A stretch of DNA of 64,000 nucleotides from JAEWWD01 sp964440115 (GTDB taxonomy: Bacteria > Bacillota > Clostridia > Christensenellales > CAG-138), in NCBI GenBank assembly GCA_964440115.1, contig CAYTPV010000002.1:310001-374000 (forward strand). Direction: 5' to 3'. The notes below the pieces were generated by a model that saw only the letters and a program-made list of their open reading frames with translations, did not search any database and was not told the DNA's origin. Shown here one piece after another: positions 16,175-24,270 of this stretch. Each line of letters starts with the position of its first letter. Position 1 is the stretch's first letter. A program made the position numbers and the translations under genes.

Positions 16175-16966
16175 CTATTTCAGAAAAACCGAAATGATAT
16201 TCGCTGTTAATCTCGCGAATGCCGCTCTCAACACACCGGATTTCTTTTCTGAATAGTAGGTACATTCTTTTTTCAGCCAGTTTTGCTTAACCCAGTACGC
16301 ATAATCATACGTATCTTGATAGTCTTTGTTTTTCAGCCAATACCTCTTCTGTACAGCAAATGCCAAGAGTGAATAAAACGACGGTTTTTGAGCGGAGCCA
16401 TCCAGCAGGGAACGGACCAGCTTTTCCGATTCCCTGCGTATCTGTTCTTTGTAGACGGAGCGGATATGGTCAATATCGGACAACGCGCCCAGCCGGAACT
16501 TCATCCGGCCCGCAATTGTTGCGGCCCACGCAGTCATTGCCGCGTGCATGGTTCTAAGCGTATGATTGGAAGATCCCATTGCCGACGTAGAGAACAGCAA
16601 CGCGGTTTTCCCATAGAACGCAGGTCTGTGGCAGTTGAACGCCATTCTGTCTATCCAGTTTTTCATTACGCCGTTTACGTCCTCCACGTAAACGGGACTG
16701 GCAATCACGAACGCGTCGGCATCGAGCATTTTTTGATAAATTAACAGTACATCATCCTTCAGCGGGCATTTTTCTTCTCCGCGGTCAAAGCAGCTTCTGC
16801 AACCCCTGCACATTTGGATGTTGGAATGGGCAAGCGAAACGGTCTCAACCCGAATACCTATGTTCCGTTCGGTGGACAGCTGCAAAAGGTTTTCTTCATA
16901 GATCTGAAGCACACGGGCGGTGTTGCCGTTTGTGCGGTAGCTGCTATGAATCAACAGTATTTTCAT
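16175..16966 (-). CDS. Flavodoxin-family NAD(P)H-dependent oxidoreductase (long form)
   Basis: FMN-reductase/flavodoxin-fold protein of 263 residues. The FMN phosphate loop is LLIHSSYRTNGNTARVLQIY near the N-terminus. CRGCRSCFDRGEEKCPLKDD is the cysteine motif that many clostridial members carry after strand 2. DAFVIASPVYVEDVNGVMKN is the flavin-binding loop. The C-terminal 80 residues, rich in Lys, Trp and Tyr, form an extra tail beyond the usual 180-200 residues. Likely part of the redox gene set below the TetR gene, but 125 bases separate it from the preceding gene. Confidence 0.84.
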   Translation of the reverse strand: MKILLIHSSYRTNGNTARVLQIYEENLLQLSTERNIGIRVETVSLAHSNIQMCRGCRSCFDRGEEKCPLKDDVLLIYQKMLDADAFVIASPVYVEDVNGVMKNWIDRMAFNCHRPAFYGKTALLFSTSAMGSSNHTLRTMHAAMTAWAATIAGRMKFRLGALSDIDHIRSVYKEQIRRESEKLVRSLLDGSAQKPSFYSLLAFAVQKRYWLKNKDYQDTYDYAYWVKQNWLKKECTYYSEKKSGVLRAAFARLTANIISVFLK

Positions 16967-17091
16967 GGTTTGTGTCCTTCCAACAGGCCGCTATTTTTCA
17001 TACGATAGCATAATGACAATAATTTATCAATGTCATTCTATCGTCTAAATATACTTTTATCAATACTGTTATTCAGAGCATGGGACCGAGT

Positions 17092-17748
17092 TTATAACAT
17101 GGTCAGGTATGGATTTTGCTGCGTGATGTCGACCCCATGTTTCTTTAAATCTGTATCGATGATGTGGTTCATCATCTTTGACATCAAGCCAAACAGGAAG
17201 ACCGGCAGTTTGAGCTGCGCATCCTCGTATACGTTTCGCCCGGAAGCTTCTCCTTTTTCGATATGGGAAAAGAAAATCCGAAGCTGACGCAGTATTTTCC
17301 GAGAATGGGGGAGAGCGCTGACGGGCTTTCCGTTGAGCGCGGCCCCCATTCCCATAACAAATCCCCCCATGCATTGCAATCCGCTCTTTTTACAGAACAG
17401 CTCAAGCATGGACAACCCGCTTTCGTGGGTATGCGCATAGGGCATACCGCCCTGAATGATGCCGTAAAGGCGCTGACCATGCAAAAGCTCCGCATGCTTG
17501 GATAATTCCTGCAGCAGATACAGCGTATCGGCCGGATATGTATTGATATAGCAGGGGCCGCCGAGTACAATGGTATCGGCTTCCCCAAAGGCGTGATAGA
17601 GTTTCTCGGGGTCACGAAGACTGGGATACAGGTGTATGAGCTCCGTATCCTGCCCTTTTTCTTTCAGATAATCCGCACACATCAGCAGCAATACAACGCT
17701 TGTGCCTTTTTGACGCGGGCTGGCATTGATCAAAAGAGTCTTTTTCAT
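17092..17748 (-). CDS. Flavodoxin-family NAD(P)H oxidoreductase
   Basis: Flavodoxin-like fold protein, 218 residues. FMN loop LLINASPRQKGTSVVLLL at residues 4-21; second flavin loop DTIVLGGPCYINTYPADT. It lacks the CxxC-type motif of its two neighbours. The start codon overlaps the stop codon of the previous gene (17745-17748, ATGA), so the two are translationally coupled. Together with its neighbours it looks like an electron-transfer set; individual substrates cannot be inferred. Confidence 0.83.
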   Translation of the reverse strand: MKKTLLINASPRQKGTSVVLLLMCADYLKEKGQDTELIHLYPSLRDPEKLYHAFGEADTIVLGGPCYINTYPADTLYLLQELSKHAELLHGQRLYGIIQGGMPYAHTHESGLSMLELFCKKSGLQCMGGFVMGMGAALNGKPVSALPHSRKILRQLRIFFSHIEKGEASGRNVYEDAQLKLPVFLFGLMSKMMNHIIDTDLKKHGVDITQQNPYLTML

Positions 17749-18284
17749 GCGCTGAGCACCTCGTTTATGATTTGAGTACGCATGGTTTTGGATAGCGGTC
17801 CGTCCGCGATAAACGCCTTGCCCGCCCCGCGCGTGATCATAAGGTTTTCGTGAAACAGCTTTTGAAACGCCCCAATTTCTCCTTCAACGCAGTTTTCAGC
17901 CACTCCGATTGTAAAGAACTTGAACTGCCGACCCACCAATCCGCCTTTTGCCAGTTCTTTGTTCCGCATAAAGTAGTGCCGGTCCATAATCAGCCCGAAC
18001 TTATCGAATACCCGCTTAATTTTGAAGGAGTAGCTGCCGAATACGATGGGTGTGACGAATATCAGCGCATCGGCGCGGATGATATGAGGGTAAATGCGGT
18101 CACCGTCATCGCGGAACACGCACTTGCCGTATGTCTGATAGGTGCATCCGTTGCAGCCCAAACAGGGTTTCACTTCTAAGTTCTCAAGGGATATATATTC
18201 TGCCGGGATACCCTTAGTAGAGAATTCCTCGTACAGTGCCGCCCCGATGCCATGTTGGCCTTCGTCCGCAACAATCGTAACCAT
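17745..18284 (-). CDS. Flavodoxin-family protein with Cys motif
   Basis: Flavodoxin-fold protein of 179 residues. The N-terminus VTIVADEGQHGIGAALYEEF departs from the usual GSPRxxGNT loop, so FMN phosphate binding may be altered. CLGCNGCTYQTYGKCVFRDD is the four-cysteine motif of this family, and ALIFVTPIVFGSYSFKIK is the second flavin loop. A GGACGAT site precedes the ATG. It follows the FMN-binding protein gene by 29 bases and overlaps the next gene by four. The atypical first loop is the oddity. Confidence 0.82.
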   Translation of the reverse strand: MVTIVADEGQHGIGAALYEEFSTKGIPAEYISLENLEVKPCLGCNGCTYQTYGKCVFRDDGDRIYPHIIRADALIFVTPIVFGSYSFKIKRVFDKFGLIMDRHYFMRNKELAKGGLVGRQFKFFTIGVAENCVEGEIGAFQKLFHENLMITRGAGKAFIADGPLSKTMRTQIINEVLSA

Positions 18285-18313
18285 TCTATCGTCCTTTCAC
18301 TTTTAGCAGTTCC

Positions 18314-18709
18314 TTATACGCCGGCTTGAACCATTCCGCGTGCCAGCGCTTTGCTGACCGCGCTCTTGATTGTTTCGCTGGAGAGGGTAGCGCCGCTCAC
18401 GGCATCCACTTGATAACTGTTGTATGTTAGCATTGTTTGCGTAATGGCCTTCGCTTTGCTGCCCATGCCGTTTTCGTGCTCCAGTATTTCAATTGCGGTA
18501 ATAGAATGGTCTTTTACCGCAACGCAGACTTTTACTTTCACCAGGCCTGCGTTGGATTCTCCCGTGTATTCACCATCCGCCACTCGCGCCATATCCACCG
18601 GCTCATAAATAAGCGATTGCATGCCCTTCTTGGCGCTGTTTGTCATCCACAAAAAAGAGCCGAGAAGGAATGCAGCGAATACGATAAGCACTATCCCGAG
18701 TTTTTTCAT
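18314..18709 (-). CDS. Membrane-anchored FMN-binding (flavinylated) domain protein
   Basis: A 131-residue protein with one N-terminal membrane segment (LGIVLIVFAAFLLGSFLW) followed by an extracytoplasmic FMN-binding domain. The C-terminal block DAVSGATLSSETIKSAV contains the S-G-A-T-x-S flavinylation motif, in which ApbE attaches FMN covalently to the Thr. Such domains occur in Rnf/Nqr subunits and in extracellular electron-transfer proteins. Start placed at the ATG at 18709 with a GGAGGA site; an upstream ATG at 18754 adds 15 unlikely residues. It follows the TetR gene and precedes the three flavodoxin genes, suggesting one redox operon. No apbE is visible in the window. Confidence 0.87.
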   Translation of the reverse strand: MKKLGIVLIVFAAFLLGSFLWMTNSAKKGMQSLIYEPVDMARVADGEYTGESNAGLVKVKVCVAVKDHSITAIEILEHENGMGSKAKAITQTMLTYNSYQVDAVSGATLSSETIKSAVSKALARGMVQAGV

Positions 18710-18757
18710 AGCCAGTATTCCTCCAATTAAGTTGAAGGGGAATTGTAACCCCAAATC

Positions 18758-19354
18758 TTACCGATCCTGTTCATGAACAAGTACCCCGTTGAAAATGATG
18801 TCGGATTGCACGCGAAACAGATCTTCCGCCTGTTCCTCCGTTAATTCCGAATAGCGGGAAATCATAAGATGAAAGCCTAGGTATGAGCTCCAGATGGTAA
18901 GTGCGGCCTGTTCCGGATCCATTGGTCGTAAAATCCCATCTTCCATTCCTTGTTTCATCCGTTCGCCAAGGTAAGAAATCCATTCCGGTTTTGCAGGTTT
19001 CTGACGGCTGTACTTATGCAGTACGATCAGGTTGTACTTTTCCGGCTCCCGATGGGCAAGCTGCATCATTCTGTGAAATGTGGTTTTCATATTCCAGACG
19101 ATGTCCTTGGAGCTGTCCTGCACGGCGGTGATTTCTGAACGAAGCCAATCAGTTTCCGACTTTTCAATGGCGTCGATGACTTCCTGCTTATCCTTAAAAT
19201 AGTGATATACGACCCCTGTTGAGTATTTCATTCTGTTGATGATTTTCCGAATGGTGATGGCTTCAAAGCCTTCTTCTATTCCTATTTCCAAAGCTGTATC
19301 AAGAATAGCCTGACGGGTTTTATCGCTCCGGATGGTTTGCTCTTCCCTTGTCAT
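18758..19354 (-). CDS. TetR/AcrR-family transcriptional regulator
   Basis: A 198-residue regulator. The N-terminal helix-turn-helix is clear (AILDTALEIGIEEGFEAITI, then TGVVYHYFKDKQEVIDAIE). The C-terminal ligand-binding part is divergent. ATG at 19354 has a GGAG site eight bases upstream; an ATG at 19372 lacks one. A 13-bp palindrome at 19389-19401 sits next to its own promoter and is the likely operator. It leads the redox gene set, so repression of that set in the absence of an inducer is the simplest model. Confidence 0.9.
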   Translation of the reverse strand: MTREEQTIRSDKTRQAILDTALEIGIEEGFEAITIRKIINRMKYSTGVVYHYFKDKQEVIDAIEKSETDWLRSEITAVQDSSKDIVWNMKTTFHRMMQLAHREPEKYNLIVLHKYSRQKPAKPEWISYLGERMKQGMEDGILRPMDPEQAALTIWSSYLGFHLMISRYSELTEEQAEDLFRVQSDIIFNGVLVHEQDR

Positions 19355-19388
19355 ATAGCAGTCTCCAAACATAACGTAGTTATAAAAA

Positions 19389-19401
19389 ATAACATTGTTA
19401 T
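19389..19401. promoter_or_regulatory. Palindromic operator candidate for the TetR protein
   Basis: ATAACATTGTTAT is a perfect palindrome around a central T, just upstream of a TATAAC -10-like box reading toward the TetR gene. Position and symmetry suit an autoregulatory operator. Confidence 0.5.
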
Positions 19402-19618
19402 GTTACCGCGTTTCTATACAACCGTCAATATATCTTCGCTGAAAACAAAGAATATATTATTCGTTTTCAGCACAAAAGAGCGGCCTTCATACAGGCGGAT
19501 GATGCAGTGTGGGGCGGATTGTGGAAGATTCGGGATAATAAATAAGATAGTACAATTAAGAATAATATTTTGCTATGCCTCCATTTCAGAATTCGGGTAT
19601 TATTCTATTAGGCTGGTG

Positions 19619-20860
19619 ATGAATGTGCAGGAAAGTATAAATCAATTGATTCATACTTTTTCAAAGGCTTGTGCGATCGAGTGTAATATGCTTGATATGC
19701 GTGAGCCGGATGGGTATGAAAAGAGGTTGACCAGTCAGTATTGCTCGTACTGCGTGAAAGAACAGATCAAGAGATTCAAAACCGTCAAATGCGAAAACCT
19801 TCATTTCTATTCTGCCTGTCAGTCGGAAAGGTGGGGTGGTAAATATGAATACTTGTGCCCGGCAGGTCTAGCGTTTATATGCACGACGGTATTCAACGAA
19901 GCAGAACTACAGCATTGCGTCTACGCCGGCCCGTTTCTAATGGTTGACTACGATGAATTCATCAATGAAGATTTGGATAGTATGTACCAGGGCCTTCTGC
20001 CGGGCAAGCTTTTATCCGAAGCCAAAAAGTTAACCTTTATAGACAGTTCTCGCGTCTCATCTCTTGCCGATATGCTGCTAAGCCTCGCGCTGCAAGCAAA
20101 AGAACGAAGGAATCTTGAACTGAAGATCATGGAGGAGACCGCGAATTCGCCGAAGGGCACGATCGAAATTTGGGGAGCAAATTCCGCGCAGTATCCCTAC
20201 CCGATCGAGCAGGAAAAACTCCTGCAGGGTTTTATCGTAAGCGGGGATAAAGCTTCAGGCCAGAAGGTACTCAACGATATACTTGGGCATATCTTTTTCT
20301 GTTCGGGCGGCGATTTTCAAATTATCAAAGCGCGCGTTACAGAACTCGTAGTTCTGCTTTCGCGCGCGGCGATAGAAGGCGGCGCTTCCGTTTCGGAAAT
20401 TCTGGGCTTGAATCATGATTGCTTTCATGATATCAGCAAATATGAAAATCCGGATGATCTGAGTATCTGGCTTTCAAAAGTCTTGCTGCGATTTACGAAC
20501 GCCGTATTCAACAACGCAGAGGTAAAGCACTCTGACCTTATCAAAAAGATCATCCAGTACATTCGCAGCAACTATATGCGGAAGATATCTCTGAACGATA
20601 TCTCAGATAGTGTCAATTTCAGCGTCTCGTATATCTGCAAGCTGTTCAAAGATGAAATGAATATGAGTCTTACTAACTACATCAATCAGATCAGAATAGA
20701 AAACGCAAAAACACTTTTGCACCGGAACGATATCGCCCTGGTGGACGTATCACTCCGGTGCGGGTTTGAAGACCAAAGCTACTTCACTAAAGTGTTCAAA
20801 AAATCAACCGGGATTACACCGGGGACCTACAGGGAAAAGCATAACGATCATGAAAGATAA
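19619..20860 (+). CDS. AraC-family regulator with PocR sensory domain
   Basis: A 413-residue regulator from the ATG at 19619. Residues about 5-155 form a PocR domain (CNMLDMREPDGYEKR, then CSYCVKEQI and FYSACQSERWGGKYEYLCP with its cysteines, and YAGPFLMVDYDEF), a module found in regulators of propanediol use and of C1-methyl-group pathways. The C-terminal 100 residues are a double helix-turn-helix of the AraC type (ISLNDISDSVNFSVSYICKL and VDVSLRCGFEDQSYFTKVFK). The reading frame is open further upstream to 19337 but homology begins only here. It converges on the mtaB gene 30 bases away. Confidence 0.88.
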   Translation: MNVQESINQLIHTFSKACAIECNMLDMREPDGYEKRLTSQYCSYCVKEQIKRFKTVKCENLHFYSACQSERWGGKYEYLCPAGLAFICTTVFNEAELQHCVYAGPFLMVDYDEFINEDLDSMYQGLLPGKLLSEAKKLTFIDSSRVSSLADMLLSLALQAKERRNLELKIMEETANSPKGTIEIWGANSAQYPYPIEQEKLLQGFIVSGDKASGQKVLNDILGHIFFCSGGDFQIIKARVTELVVLLSRAAIEGGASVSEILGLNHDCFHDISKYENPDDLSIWLSKVLLRFTNAVFNNAEVKHSDLIKKIIQYIRSNYMRKISLNDISDSVNFSVSYICKLFKDEMNMSLTNYINQIRIENAKTLLHRNDIALVDVSLRCGFEDQSYFTKVFKKSTGITPGTYREKHNDHER

Positions 20861-20889
20861 CGGTTACCTGATTGTAATGTCATGGACCT

Positions 20890-22272
20890 TTATTCCATGT
20901 CGTATTTTGCGGGGTCAAGCTTTTCACAAACGGGTAACATATTTTCCGTCAATTCATTCACATCATTGGGCAGCAGATCGATTTCTTCCCCGATACGGTC
21001 AAGCCACATGATTTCTTTATCCGGCAATATCAGCTTTTTGTTCTGATAAGCGTTCCTGAGGCTTTCGACAGCGCAGGACGCGGCCTTTTTTGTCCTGTTA
21101 TAGTCGCCCTGCGCTTTAACGATTTCTTTTGATATTTCCAGTACCACATCCGGACGCAGTACATACGCCTGCGGATCAAGGCTGCTATCTGAATCCGCCA
21201 ATATGTCGCGCATGAGAAGGGCGGTGTCTCTTCCACGAGCGGAAGCGGTATTCATCATGCGGCAGTCGTACGCCAGCTGTTCAAAGCAGACCGTAGGCGC
21301 CATGCTGCCCAACAACTTGATGTTCTGGATGGACTCGTTGCTCCAAAGATCGGCAAGGCAGTCCGCGACATTTCCGACCGGGCTTAAATGCGCGCAGGCG
21401 CTGGTTCGCCCTTCCATGGAGATTGGCGTTCCGGTGATCGCCTTGACATACACGCCCTCGTATCCGCAATCCTTATGCGGGCCTTTTGCGCCGCATTCGA
21501 TGGCGACAAGGCTTCTTACAGCGCTCATTACGCGGACGACCGCCGCAAAAACCTTGGGAATGTAATTGCGATCGGCCAGTACCATTGCGGTGTTGGCAAA
21601 CCCGCAGGCAGTATCTCCTGCCGCAATGGAACCGGTTCTGTCACCTATGGCAACAATTTCTGCCCAAAGTTTCTCCATGTCGGTACAGCCAAGCACTGAA
21701 AGCGCAAATACGGATTTGGCAATATCGCAGTACATGATCGCTTCGTCATGCACCTCTTTCCCGCCTATGGATTCAATGGCAAGGAAATCAGCGCCCGCTT
21801 TTGCGCATCCTTCAAACGTTTCCAGCATTTTATCCCAGTGCCGTCCCCGCCACATATGAGTTAGATTGCTTCCTTCGCGAATATCATTCGGCGTAATGCG
21901 AACGCTGCCTTTCACCCCATGTTTCGCGGAATAGTCATGAATGACGTCCAATACTGTTTTGCAGACGTCCATTCCCCAGGCAGGCTCAAACGTCATTGGC
22001 GGCAATGTCTCGATTTCCGCCACAAATCCCGGAACCTGCAGTTCACGCGCGCGCTCGCAGATGCCCGTTGCGATTTCTTTATAATGACGGATGACTTCCT
22101 TCATCGTGTTTTCTTCAATCTGCATAGTCGGAAGCGTAAAGTTTATTTCCGGGTATTGTGTTCCTCCGCCGATCGACATGCCGTTTTTCAAAAGAACCGG
22201 ATACTTTGCATGCGCATACACAAAATCATCTAACCGTTCATATGCTGTTGTTTCAAATACACGCCTATTCAT
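20890..22272 (-). CDS. mtaB: Methanol:corrinoid methyltransferase MtaB
   Basis: Zinc enzyme that moves the methyl group of methanol to a corrinoid protein (MtaC), used in methanol-fed acetogenesis and methanogenesis. The 460-residue length matches MtaB. By alignment from memory with the Methanosarcina enzyme, the three zinc ligands are conserved: Glu167 in FLAIESIGGKE, Cys223 in AAGDTACGFANTAM and Cys269 in GPHKDCGYEG. Other family blocks: KYPV near 24, YPEINF near 40, WSNES and LAYDCRMMNTA. ATG at 22272 follows a CAAGGAGAG site. No mtaC or mtaA is adjacent: the flanking genes are an AraC/PocR regulator and a YwaF-like membrane protein, so partners must be elsewhere. Other substrates than methanol are possible for stray members. 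Confidence 0.92.
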   Translation of the reverse strand: MNRRVFETTAYERLDDFVYAHAKYPVLLKNGMSIGGGTQYPEINFTLPTMQIEENTMKEVIRHYKEIATGICERARELQVPGFVAEIETLPPMTFEPAWGMDVCKTVLDVIHDYSAKHGVKGSVRITPNDIREGSNLTHMWRGRHWDKMLETFEGCAKAGADFLAIESIGGKEVHDEAIMYCDIAKSVFALSVLGCTDMEKLWAEIVAIGDRTGSIAAGDTACGFANTAMVLADRNYIPKVFAAVVRVMSAVRSLVAIECGAKGPHKDCGYEGVYVKAITGTPISMEGRTSACAHLSPVGNVADCLADLWSNESIQNIKLLGSMAPTVCFEQLAYDCRMMNTASARGRDTALLMRDILADSDSSLDPQAYVLRPDVVLEISKEIVKAQGDYNRTKKAASCAVESLRNAYQNKKLILPDKEIMWLDRIGEEIDLLPNDVNELTENMLPVCEKLDPAKYDME

Positions 22273-22409
22273 GCTGTTCTCTCCTTGCAGACCGGATAAC
22301 AACAATATAGCCTGCACAAATGTCAGGCGTCTTGCAGTATCTTCTCATATGCTTGTAATATCCTCGTTTGACAGGCAGTCGCGGGGATGACACTATAAAC
22401 AGATTTGAT

Positions 22410-22438
22410 TTGAAGCGTGCAACGACAGACTGTATACT
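22410..22438 (+). promoter_or_regulatory. Promoter for the YwaF-like gene
   Basis: TTGAAG (22410-22415), 17-base spacer, TATACT (22433-22438). An AGGAG ribosome site and the ATG at 22478 follow 40 bases later. Confidence 0.72.
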
Positions 22439-22477
22439 ATTCATCAGCTGCAATTCTCAAAAATCAGGAGATAACAT

Positions 22478-23242
22478 ATGATTGAAGCCATCCGTCACTA
22501 TTTTCGTATTGCCGAAGACGGCGTTGCCCTGCCCAACTACAATCCGTGGCACATCGGCCAGCTGGTCATTATGTTCCTGGGGATAGCGTTCTTTATCATA
22601 TACGGCAGCAGAATGCGCATGTGGAAGAGCAAGGATAGTATTCGGATCGTATTGGCCTGCCTGCTGCTGATGGAAGATCTCACCCGCAACATATTCAACC
22701 TGTTTCAGCCGACCTATGTGCAGGTATATCTGCCGCTTTATATTTGCCACATCACCAGTTTCGCGACAATGCTTGCGCTGTTCACCAAAAACCGCACCGC
22801 GTTTACATTTGGGTGCATTTTCGGCTTGTTCGGTGGGGTAATTGCCATGCTGACCCCCGATTATGCCCTTTATCTGCCGCCGCATCTGTACTATGAAACA
22901 TTTTTCATCCACCATGTCGTAATGGTATGGGGCATTCTGTACTTGATGCTTGTTGAGGGCATGCGCCCCACAAAAAAAGGATACTTCGTATCCGAAGGCT
23001 TGTTTTTGGTGATTGCGGCAATATCGCTTTATGTAAACGCAAAAACCGGCGCGAATTACAATTTTCTTTCCAAGCTGCCGGTGCGCGGTTCCTTGTTCGA
23101 CTGGTTCCCGCAGGGCATGAACGCCGTAATCGGTATACCGGGGTATATTCTCATCAGCTCATTTTTCTATTGGCTGTTTTCCACAAAGGTGTCCATAAAG
23201 AAGGGAACAGCTGCGATAGACCAAGAATACCGACTACTTTAG
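22478..23242 (+). CDS. TIGR02206/YwaF-family integral membrane protein
   Basis: A 254-residue protein with about six to seven hydrophobic segments (for example LVIMFLGIAFFIIYGSRM, MLALFTKNRTAFTFGCIFGL, VVMVWGILYLMLVEGM and IPGYILISSFFYWLFS). The PTYVQVYLPLYICHITS and HHVVMVWGI stretches fit the YwaF/TMEM164-like family, function unknown. AGGAG lies seven bases before the ATG. It has its own promoter (22410-22438) and a hairpin at its end. Divergent from mtaB. Confidence 0.8.
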   Translation: MIEAIRHYFRIAEDGVALPNYNPWHIGQLVIMFLGIAFFIIYGSRMRMWKSKDSIRIVLACLLLMEDLTRNIFNLFQPTYVQVYLPLYICHITSFATMLALFTKNRTAFTFGCIFGLFGGVIAMLTPDYALYLPPHLYYETFFIHHVVMVWGILYLMLVEGMRPTKKGYFVSEGLFLVIAAISLYVNAKTGANYNFLSKLPVRGSLFDWFPQGMNAVIGIPGYILISSFFYWLFSTKVSIKKGTAAIDQEYRLL

Positions 23243-23255
23243 AGCTATATAAACT

Positions 23256-23284
23256 GAGGCACTTTACGATTGGTAAAGTGCCTC
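23256..23284 (+). terminator. Hairpin after the YwaF-like gene
   Basis: Perfect 12-bp stem GAGGCACTTTAC / GTAAAGTGCCTC with a five-base loop, 14 bases after the stop codon. The T tract is poor, so termination may be partial. Confidence 0.6.
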
Positions 23285-23325
23285 TTGCGCCTGAGTCACT
23301 CGACTGTTTCTTTGACAAAACCGAA

Positions 23326-23958
23326 TCAATCAGGAAACAGTCTTGCAATTTCTCCGTTCATAATGTATGGCAGCGACCGCTGGATCTTATCAAAGGACCA
23401 GTCCCACCATTGAAGCTGCATCAATTTGCCGATGGTTGCTTCATCATACCGCTTTCGGATTTCTTTGGCCGGGACGCCGCCGACAATGGAATAGGGGGAT
23501 ACATCCTTTGTAACAACAGCTCTGGAGCCGATAATGGCACCGTCCCCAATATGAACCCCGGAGAGGATCACAGCTTCATACCCTATCCAAACATCATTGC
23601 CGATAACCGTATCCCCTTTATTATCCCATGCCGATGCCACTTGCCGTTTGTCCAATCCCCATTCTTCATAAAACAGAGGGAAAGGGTAAGTGGAAAGAGA
23701 TTTCATCGTGTGGTTGGCGCTGGTAAAAATGAACTTTGCACCGCAGGCGATGGAACAGAACTTCCCGATAATCAGTTTATCGTCGTTAATGGGGTATTGA
23801 TACAATACGTTGTTTTTCTCAAATTGAGTAGGATCAGATACAAAGTCGTTGTACATGGTGTACTCGCCGACGATGATGTTGGGGTTTGTAACGACGCTAT
23901 TGAGGTACACCGTTTGACGATCATTGGTCCTTGGGTAAACTGTTGCTGGAATAGTCAT
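23326..23958 (-). CDS. CatB/Vat-related O-acetyltransferase
   Basis: Left-handed beta-helix acetyltransferase of 210 residues, of the xenobiotic acetyltransferase branch that includes CatB (chloramphenicol) and Vat (streptogramin A). Family landmarks: YQYPINDDKLIIGKFCSIA, the catalytic-His block FTSANHTMKSLSTYPF, and the hexapeptide-repeat run with VIGNDVWIGYEAVILSGV, then PYSIVGGVPAKEIRKR and QWWDWSFDKI. All three blocks are conserved, but many chromosomal members of the family act on unknown substrates, so resistance should not be assumed. ATG at 23958 has an AGGAGG site; an upstream start at 23988 lacks one. It converges on the YwaF-like gene. Confidence 0.87.
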   Translation of the reverse strand: MTIPATVYPRTNDRQTVYLNSVVTNPNIIVGEYTMYNDFVSDPTQFEKNNVLYQYPINDDKLIIGKFCSIACGAKFIFTSANHTMKSLSTYPFPLFYEEWGLDKRQVASAWDNKGDTVIGNDVWIGYEAVILSGVHIGDGAIIGSRAVVTKDVSPYSIVGGVPAKEIRKRYDEATIGKLMQLQWWDWSFDKIQRSLPYIMNGEIARLFPD

Positions 23959-24094
23959 AAAAAACCTCCTGTCTATATTCTTTATCAACTATTCCAGTCA
24001 CTGCAATGCAAATTTTCACGCTACCACCACCCAAACTATGAAACTGACACAATTATAGATCATGAAATGAACGCGTACAATACGGATACATCAT

Positions 24095-24145
24095 ATCAGG
24101 CAGCGTAAAGCACACCTTTGTAAGGTAAGCGATACGCTGCCTGAT
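24095..24145. repeat. Long inverted repeat in the 23959-24270 spacer
   Basis: Arms ATCAGGCAGCGTA (24095-24107) and TACGCTGCCTGAT (24133-24145) pair perfectly over 13 bp, with a second small hairpin (ACCTT / AAGGT) in the loop. The spacer of about 310 bases holds no gene that I can support. The element lies downstream of the DUF47 gene and could end the phosphate-transport transcript, although no T run is present. Confidence 0.5.
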
Positions 24146-24270
24146 GCTCTATTGACGCGGAGTACTTAAGCTACAGCAATATGGTATGCGAACAACAATA
24201 TCGTACCGCCTGTTATTTTTCAGGACAAGCCCAACAATTATTGATTGTTTACGTAACTTCTGAAATTGCC

